Below, one piece after another: positions 6,048 to 9,972 of a stretch of DNA of 9,972 nt; positions within the stretch are counted from its first letter, which is position 1, and each line of letters begins with the position of its first letter. The notes beneath the pieces were generated by a model. It was not told the origin of the DNA and did not search any database. It was given only the letters and a program-made list of their open reading frames with translations. The stretch is from Spirochaetota bacterium (GTDB lineage: Bacteria > Spirochaetota > Brevinematia > DTOW01), in NCBI GenBank assembly GCA_028276145.1, contig JAPYWX010000049.1:1-9972 (forward strand), read 5' to 3'. A program made the position numbers and the translations under genes.

Positions 6048-6142
6048 GTGCTTAAGGCACATTGTGCTAAATATCACCTTGTTTCTAAGTAGGTGCTAAA
6101 TGGTATTTCCTTATTAGGGTTAAGGGATGTGAAACATCCTTT
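6048..6142 (+). repeat. Stem-loop units and hairpin downstream of the beta-barrel gene
   Basis: Units GTGCTTAAGGCAC (6048-6060), GTGCTAAATATCAC (6064-6077, 3-nt gap) and a decayed one at 6093-6106 are followed by TTATTAGGG and a hairpin with loop GAA: AAGGGATGT (6122-6130) with ACATCCTTT (6134-6142), including one G-T pair. The hairpin lacks a T-tract, so it is not a clear intrinsic terminator although it follows the operon end by about 100 bp. Confidence 0.6.
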
Positions 6143-6188
6143 GGGGCATTAGAGCAGTTTGGGTGCTTCGTAGAACTTTCTTGATTAA

Positions 6189-6265
6189 GTGCTTTAAGCA
6201 CTTAGTGCTTTAAGTACTTAGTGCTTTAAGCACTTAGTACTTTAAGTATTTAGTACTTTAAGTAC
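6189..6265. repeat. Tandem stem-loop array, five units, exact 16-bp period
   Basis: Units start at 6189, 6205, 6221, 6237 and 6253 with 3-nt spacers, all TTA. Sequences are GTGCTTTAAGCAC, GTGCTTTAAGTAC, GTGCTTTAAGCAC, GTACTTTAAGTAT and GTACTTTAAGTAC. The G-to-A change in the left arm is matched by C-to-T in the right arm, with G-T intermediates, so stem pairing is maintained while sequence drifts. Confidence 0.9.
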
Positions 6266-6276
6266 TTCTGGAGAAC

Positions 6277-6417
6277 GTAGAGAGGCGATTCCTCTCTACA
6301 GTTAATTAGGGGGTGGGCAGAGCTACTAAAATTAATGTGCTAAATAGCACATAGTGCTGAATAGCACGTCGTGCTAAATAGCACGTTGTGCTAAATAGCA
6401 CTTCGTGCTTAAAACAC
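6277..6417 (-). repeat. Composite intergenic module, reversed, with five units at 17-bp period
   Basis: Read on the minus strand: stem-loops starting from 6417 (plus-strand unit starts 6337, 6354, 6371, 6388, 6405; mostly GTGCTAAATAGCAC, 3-nt gaps). Next comes the C-rich tract CTGCCCACCCCCTAATTAAC (6320-6301), then a 9-bp hairpin GTAGAGAGG/CCTCTCTAC (6277-6285 and 6291-6299, 5-nt loop). This is the same three-part order as modules 1-4 but inverted. The last unit (decayed, 6405-6417) directly touches the stop codon of the BtuF-like gene. Together with 6048 and 6189 it fills the gene-free stretch 6019-6417 between convergent genes. Confidence 0.75.
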
Positions 6418-7248
6418 TTATTTGTTTGTCAGTGATGAGTGTATTATATCAAGTGCCATTAATATAAGTGGTGAGGGGGCAATAATCTGTGGTGGGATAT
6501 ATATGAATTTTGATTTGATTCCTAATTTTCTTATTTCTTTCTCAATATCTTTGTAGTAGGGTTCGGTAATTATGATGATATCAGGTGATAGTTTTATTAA
6601 AGTTTCTATACCTATTGTTACTGTTTGGTAGGTAGAGGCTAATGTATCACTTACGTTGATGGCACCTGTTGACCTTATTAGGCTTGCTACATAGCTATTT
6701 GAGCTTGCTGTGTATATTAGAGGATATGAGTACATAACGAGTATTTTTTTGTCTTTTATCACTTCAGAAAGTGCTTTAGTTTTTTTTATGAGCTCTTTCT
6801 TGAATTCTTGTACTTTGTTAGTATTTGGTAATTTTAGTAGCATGCTCAGTTTGAGCATGTTATTTTCAATATCATCAATTGATGGGTAATCAAGTACAAA
6901 GACATTGATTCCTAGCTTAATAAGTTTATAATAATTTTCAATACTTCCTGCTTTGAGCATGAATACTATGTCTGGTTTGAGGGAGACTATTTTTTCTATG
7001 TCGGGATCGTAGAATCCCCCAACTATTGAAGCTTTGTCATTTGGTTTTGGGCAGTACCTTGTTATTCCAACTATTTCGTTAGAGATTCCTAAAAACATTA
7101 AGGTTTCGGTTATACTTGGTGCTAGTGAGATTATCTTTGAGTACTTCCTTTCTTCAAATTCCTTTCCTATGCTATCGTAAACTTTTCCGTAAGAGTAGTT
7201 AAAAATTGAGAGAATTGTTAATAAAGCGATAGTGATTAGTCTTTTCAT
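6418..7248 (-). CDS. BtuF-like periplasmic substrate-binding protein
   Basis: The 276-residue protein has a signal peptide (about 1-21, cleavage likely after YSYG; no lipobox Cys) and the features of the helical-backbone metal/cobalamin receptor family (PeripBP_2, BtuF/FhuD type). These are KIISLAPSITETLMFLG (38-54), VGITRYCPKP (about 60-69), IVGGFYDPDIEKIVSLKPDIVF (75-96), and a C-terminal lobe with a second LSPDIIIITEP strand (220-230). Such proteins deliver B12, haem, siderophores or metals to an ABC permease. No permease or ATPase is in view. Instead it overlaps the upstream MCP-like gene by ATGA and has a strong AAGGAG at 7254-7259, so it may act as a periplasmic receptor for that sensor, or serve a transporter elsewhere. 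The ligand cannot be told from sequence. Its 3' end abuts the stem-loop array. Confidence 0.8.
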   Translation of the reverse strand: MKRLITIALLTILSIFNYSYGKVYDSIGKEFEERKYSKIISLAPSITETLMFLGISNEIVGITRYCPKPNDKASIVGGFYDPDIEKIVSLKPDIVFMLKAGSIENYYKLIKLGINVFVLDYPSIDDIENNMLKLSMLLKLPNTNKVQEFKKELIKKTKALSEVIKDKKILVMYSYPLIYTASSNSYVASLIRSTGAINVSDTLASTYQTVTIGIETLIKLSPDIIIITEPYYKDIEKEIRKLGIKSKFIYIPPQIIAPSPLILMALDIIHSSLTNK

Positions 7249-8840
7249 AGTAGCTCCTTTGCTCTTTGTATTAGTTGGTACAGGTTTTTAGTTGAATTTT
7301 TCACATTTTCCAGAGATAGGTTGAGTATGTTGTAGTTTTTAGAAAATTCCTCTAGGTTCACTCTGATTTTCTTGAAATCCCATTCCATGTCTTTGAATCT
7401 CTTTTTCATTTCATCCATGAATGATGGTAAGTACATGGATGTTGAGCCTATCTCTTCGAGGGTTTTTAATAACTCTGAGGAAGAAGCATAAATTTGCTGA
7501 ACTGTTTCTAGGAATGATGATATGTCTTTTGAAACGCTCTTTAGCCCCGATTCTATTTCTACGAAAGACATAACTAAGGTTTTTACGAGGTATTCGCTAT
7601 TTTCTGAGCTTTTATCAACCTTATCTATAACATCCTTTATGTCTGAAATCTGCACGGAAATTATTTCAGAAAACTTTTTAGCTTGTCTAGAGAGTTTAGA
7701 AAAACTTGAACTTTCTTTACCTAGTTTAGATGCTTCCACACTTATGTTTATAGATAGTATTTCTGATTGTTGGGATATTGACTCAAATAAAGAAAGTTTA
7801 TCAACAAAGCTTTTTACTGAGTTTCTCAAATCTTTTACAGCTTTGGCTACTTCCATTACTGATTTTTCGCTGTCTAGTGCTATTTTTGTTAGGTTCATTA
7901 TGTCTGTATTCGCGTCTGAGAGTAGTTGCTTTTGATTAATCAGGTTGTTGGTGAAGTTTCTGAAGTTATCTATACCTATGGGGATTCCTTTTGCTATCTC
8001 TTCAATTCTTTCTGATTGGTTTGAGAGTGAGTTTTGTATGATAGATATAGTGGCTTCTATGTTTGATATTGAGCTTAGAATAGTTTTAATTGCTGATTCA
8101 AACTGAATGCTTGAAAACTTTCCGCTTTCTTCGGATAAGAAATTCAGTATTTGTTCGAAGTTATTTATTAACTCTTGAAAGTCTTTTTTGAGATTTGACA
8201 GTGCTCTGTTTACCTCAACTAGCGAGAGGGTCATTTTGTCATTAGCTAAGTCGGTATCAATAGCATAGGTTAGAATGGAATATAACTGTATGAAAAGAAC
8301 TGAAAACATTACAAATATGCTTCCTACTTTGCTGAGTAAAAGTAAATTGAACAAGAAGCCGATTTCACCTAAAAGTATCCCTGATAGGATGAACGCAGCA
8401 GTGAAAATTATTAGCTTTACGTTTTCAGAGTATTCTCTATTATAGATATAAATAACGACATATATTATCGTGTATATAGCCAAGAATGGGTAAAAGATGT
8501 TTATCCCTAGTATTATGCTTCCAAGCCATATTAGAATTGAGATTACGGACATTATTATATCAAATTTTTCAATGCCTGTTCTTTCAACGCTGTTTATGAT
8601 GTACGCTGCTAGTGGTAGAAATATTGGGAATATGTTTTCTCTAAATACTGAAGAGGCTATGGAAATTATGATAACAAATAGTGACAAATTGGTCAGTCTT
8701 CTAACTTTGATTAGTGTTATGTTTGAGATAGATTTCATTTTTCTAATTCTTGATAGAATGAATATACTGATGGGGAGTCCCAGGATAAAAATGATAAGCT
8801 GAAATATCAAGCTTGCTATGTCTAACTCTAGGGTAGGCAT
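7245..8840 (-). CDS. Seven-helix membrane protein with degenerate chemoreceptor (MCP) signalling domain
   Basis: The 531-residue protein opens with about seven hydrophobic segments (near 7-30, 50-67, 69-85, 93-114, 116-134, 142-165, 167-194) and lacks the usual periplasmic ligand domain. Residues about 200-530 are a long Ser/Glu/Lys-rich helical coiled coil. Its centre (352-391) aligns with the MCP hairpin tip: ESISQQSEILSINISVEASKLG against the canonical 'IA-QTN-LALNAA-EAARAG', followed by Phe380 at the 'GFAVVA' place. Asn365, Val368 and Glu369 are kept. Positions equivalent to Tsr Arg388 and Glu391 are Lys372 and Lys375, and the GRGFAVVA-EVR block is largely lost, so CheA/CheW coupling is uncertain. 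No HAMP motif is evident. ATG 8840 is 3 nt after a predicted start site. It is co-transcribed with the BtuF-like gene through a 4-base overlap. Chemotaxis-like sensing is inference; a structural helical protein is an alternative. Confidence 0.65.
   Translation of the reverse strand: MPTLELDIASLIFQLIIFILGLPISIFILSRIRKMKSISNITLIKVRRLTNLSLFVIIISIASSVFRENIFPIFLPLAAYIINSVERTGIEKFDIIMSVISILIWLGSIILGINIFYPFLAIYTIIYVVIYIYNREYSENVKLIIFTAAFILSGILLGEIGFLFNLLLLSKVGSIFVMFSVLFIQLYSILTYAIDTDLANDKMTLSLVEVNRALSNLKKDFQELINNFEQILNFLSEESGKFSSIQFESAIKTILSSISNIEATISIIQNSLSNQSERIEEIAKGIPIGIDNFRNFTNNLINQKQLLSDANTDIMNLTKIALDSEKSVMEVAKAVKDLRNSVKSFVDKLSLFESISQQSEILSINISVEASKLGKESSSFSKLSRQAKKFSEIISVQISDIKDVIDKVDKSSENSEYLVKTLVMSFVEIESGLKSVSKDISSFLETVQQIYASSSELLKTLEEIGSTSMYLPSFMDEMKKRFKDMEWDFKKIRVNLEEFSKNYNILNLSLENVKNSTKNLYQLIQRAKELL
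7254..7259 (-). promoter_or_regulatory. Ribosome binding site of the BtuF-like gene
   Basis: On the minus strand AAGGAG lies 5 nt before ATG 7248, inside the end of the MCP-like gene. It is the strongest Shine-Dalgarno in the window and contrasts with the absence of one before the first gene of this pair. Confidence 0.7.
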
Positions 8841-8849
8841 GTTTATTAT

Positions 8850-8877
8850 GTTATATTTTCCTAGACATCAAGAGCAA
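8850..8877 (-). promoter_or_regulatory. Promoter of the MCP-like/BtuF-like operon (leaderless)
   Basis: On the minus strand TTGCTC (8877-8872), a 16-bp spacer and TATAAC (8855-8850) are followed by the ATG 10 nt after the last base of the -10, giving a predicted leader of about 3 nt. No Shine-Dalgarno is at a usable distance. The -35 is only half matched, so confidence is moderate. Confidence 0.45.
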
Positions 8878-8906
8878 ATTAATATTATAGGGTTAGGAGA
8901 GACTTT

Positions 8907-8963
8907 AGCCTCGGTGAGGCTTTGCCTCGATGAAGCTTTGGCATCGGGGAGGCTTAGCCTCCC
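8907..8963. repeat. Cluster of nested three-base-loop hairpins
   Basis: Overlapping inverted repeats run through the 8841-8969 spacer. GCCTC-GGT-GAGGC (8908-8920) shares its right arm with GAGGC-TTT-GCCTC (8916-8928). Next comes an imperfect GATG...CATC pair (8929-8945), then a perfect GGGAGGC-TTA-GCCTCCC (8947-8963). Alternative pairings compete because GAGGC and GCCTC recur. It lies just after the stop codon of the right-hand beta-helix gene and upstream of the MCP-like promoter, so it may end or protect that transcript. No T-tract follows on the minus strand. Confidence 0.6.
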
Positions 8964-8969
8964 TTATGA

Positions 8970-9972
8970 TTATTTAACTTTATTTCCTCTTGCTTCTGAT
9001 GCACCAGAGAATTTAGGGTTATTGACTGCTGTTATGAATGCTGAGGCATCTAAGTAGTAGTCTCTGTATAATCTGTAGAGAGTAGATTCTACAAATGTGT
9101 TATCAATTATTTTATGGTATGTTATGTCATTTATTCCATCTTCGTATATCCCGAATCCTTTACCGCCTGGGACACTACCAATCGTACAGTTTGATATTAC
9201 GAAGTTTATAATACCTTCAGTTTTGTAAAGATATACAATGCTATTAGTTATTTCTGCTTGGTTTTGAGTTATGTCCAAGCTTAGTAGTGATGAGTTGGTA
9301 GAATCTTGTATTCCTATGCCGCCGCCATGTAGTCTGGAAGTATTGTTTACGACTGATGATTCGGAGATAGTTGTATCTAAGTCTTTGAGAGTAAATATGC
9401 CGCCACCTATGTTACCTGATTTGTTACCGCTTACCAAGGCACCTTTGATGGAGGTTGATTTTGCCAATTCTACATATATTCCTCCGCCGTTTTTGTCAGC
9501 TGTGTTGTTTTGTACTTTTGCATTTATTGTATTCTTTAGCCCTGTCGTTAAGTATATTCCACCACCGTTTTCTTTTGCATAGTTACCTGAAATAGTCCCA
9601 CTTATTGTGGTTTCATCTCCTCTTGAGAAGACTCCGCCACCTGAGCCGCCAGCAGTGTTTTTCTCAATATTTGCGTTCACTGTGCTCTTATAACAATTTT
9701 CTAAAGCTACACCTCCACCATTCCTACTAGCATTGTTTTCGGAAACTTCGCCTTCTACTAGTAACGAAGTTGTTTTGAATGCATATATTCCTCCGCCGTC
9801 CCTAGAGTTATTAGCTTTCACCGTAGAGTTTATATAGTTACCCGCACCTATGTTTATGAATATACCGCCACCTGAATTTAAAGCGTTATTGCCGTTTATT
9901 GTAGAGTTTACAACTTTGTTACCGATTCCTTTGTCTATGTATACTCCACCGCCTTCCCTTGTGGTATTGAAC
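8970..9972 (-). CDS. Pmp-like parallel beta-helix surface protein, C-terminal part (cut by window edge)
   Basis: The minus-strand frame is open from the right edge to the stop at 8970-8972, giving 333 visible residues; the GTG at 9821 is internal and not a start. About nine repeats of roughly 24-26 residues contain GGG(I/V) followed by a strand and an N-rich turn (REGGGVYI, NSGGGIFI, RDGGGIYA, RNGGGVAL, GSGGGVFS, ENGGGIYL, KNGGGIYV, NIGGGIFT, LHGGGIGI), typical of a right-handed beta-helix like chlamydial Pmp passenger domains. The C-terminal block (IVYLYKTEG, NFVISNCTIG, IYEDG, NTFVESTLYRLYRD) matches the corresponding block of the lipoprotein at 1569, so the two are paralogs. There is no autotransporter barrel after it. 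The N-terminus, where a lipobox would be expected by analogy, is outside the window. Surface exposure and adhesion are inferred. Confidence 0.8.
   Translation of the reverse strand, partial: FNTTREGGGVYIDKGIGNKVVNSTINGNNALNSGGGIFINIGAGNYINSTVKANNSRDGGGIYAFKTTSLLVEGEVSENNASRNGGGVALENCYKSTVNANIEKNTAGGSGGGVFSRGDETTISGTISGNYAKENGGGIYLTTGLKNTINAKVQNNTADKNGGGIYVELAKSTSIKGALVSGNKSGNIGGGIFTLKDLDTTISESSVVNNTSRLHGGGIGIQDSTNSSLLSLDITQNQAEITNSIVYLYKTEGIINFVISNCTIGSVPGGKGFGIYEDGINDITYHKIIDNTFVESTLYRLYRDYYLDASAFITAVNNPKFSGASEARGNKVK

Noticed and set aside
5787..6077. Minus-strand open frame across the end of the beta-barrel gene
   Set aside because: It is antisense to the barrel gene and runs into the repeat region; no start signal or recognisable motif.
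6337..6417. Array of regular repeats that might be read as a CRISPR
   Set aside because: Repeats are 13-14 nt with 3-nt gaps, with no unique 30-40 nt spacers and no cas genes nearby; the period of 16-17 bp is far too short.
7522..7935. Plus-strand open frame inside the MCP-like gene (also 8497-8802)
   Set aside because: They lie antisense to a long frame with clear membrane and signalling features, have no ribosome site or recognisable protein pattern, and are explained by base composition.
8970..9821. Right-hand beta-helix gene as a complete 283-residue protein starting at 9821
   Set aside because: The start would be an internal GTG; the same frame continues upstream with two further GGG repeats to the window edge, so the gene is cut and not complete.

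Overview
The window is AT-rich DNA from a diderm (outer-membrane) bacterium. The evidence is a lipoprotein with a lipobox, a protein that looks like an outer-membrane beta-barrel ending in phenylalanine, and a periplasmic binding protein with a signal peptide. The mix of right-handed beta-helix surface proteins, an MCP-like protein and low GC would fit a spirochaete-like or other deep-branching thermophile or anaerobe, but nothing here fixes the phylum and I do not claim one.

Layout, left to right. (1) 1-987, minus strand: a two-gene operon, eda (KDPG/KHG aldolase) followed by recG, overlapping by ATGA; recG runs off the left edge. (2) 1101-1472, plus: a NifU/IscU-type Fe-S scaffold protein, diverging from eda. 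(3) 1569-2915, plus: a lipoprotein with a chlamydial-Pmp-like parallel beta-helix. (4) 2916-3507: 592 bp without genes, packed with short stem-loop repeats. (5) 3508-6018, plus: a probable operon of a CHAT-domain (caspase-like) cysteine peptidase and a predicted outer-membrane beta-barrel. (6) 6019-6417: a second gene-free stretch filled with the same stem-loop repeats. (7) 6418-8840, minus: an ATGA-overlapping pair, a seven-helix membrane protein with a degenerate chemoreceptor signalling domain followed by a BtuF-like periplasmic binding protein. (8) 8841-8969: spacer with nested three-base-loop hairpins. (9) 8970-9972, minus: the C-terminal part of a second beta-helix surface protein, paralogous to the one at 1569 and running off the right edge.

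Three things stand out. First, tandem GTGCT-(3 or 4 nt)-AGCAC stem-loops have a constant 3-nt spacer, conserved stems and variable loops. They are assembled with a C-rich tract and a larger hairpin into composite modules on both sides of the CHAT/beta-barrel operon. Second, genes at the head of transcripts (eda, the Fe-S scaffold, CHAT, the MCP-like gene) have a -10 box placed so that the predicted transcript begins 2-3 nt before ATG, i.e. apparently leaderless mRNAs, whereas the downstream BtuF-like gene and the lipoprotein gene have Shine-Dalgarno sequences. Third, two gene pairings suggest functional coupling: CHAT peptidase with beta-barrel, and a membrane-embedded MCP-like sensor with a periplasmic binding protein and no ABC permease in view.
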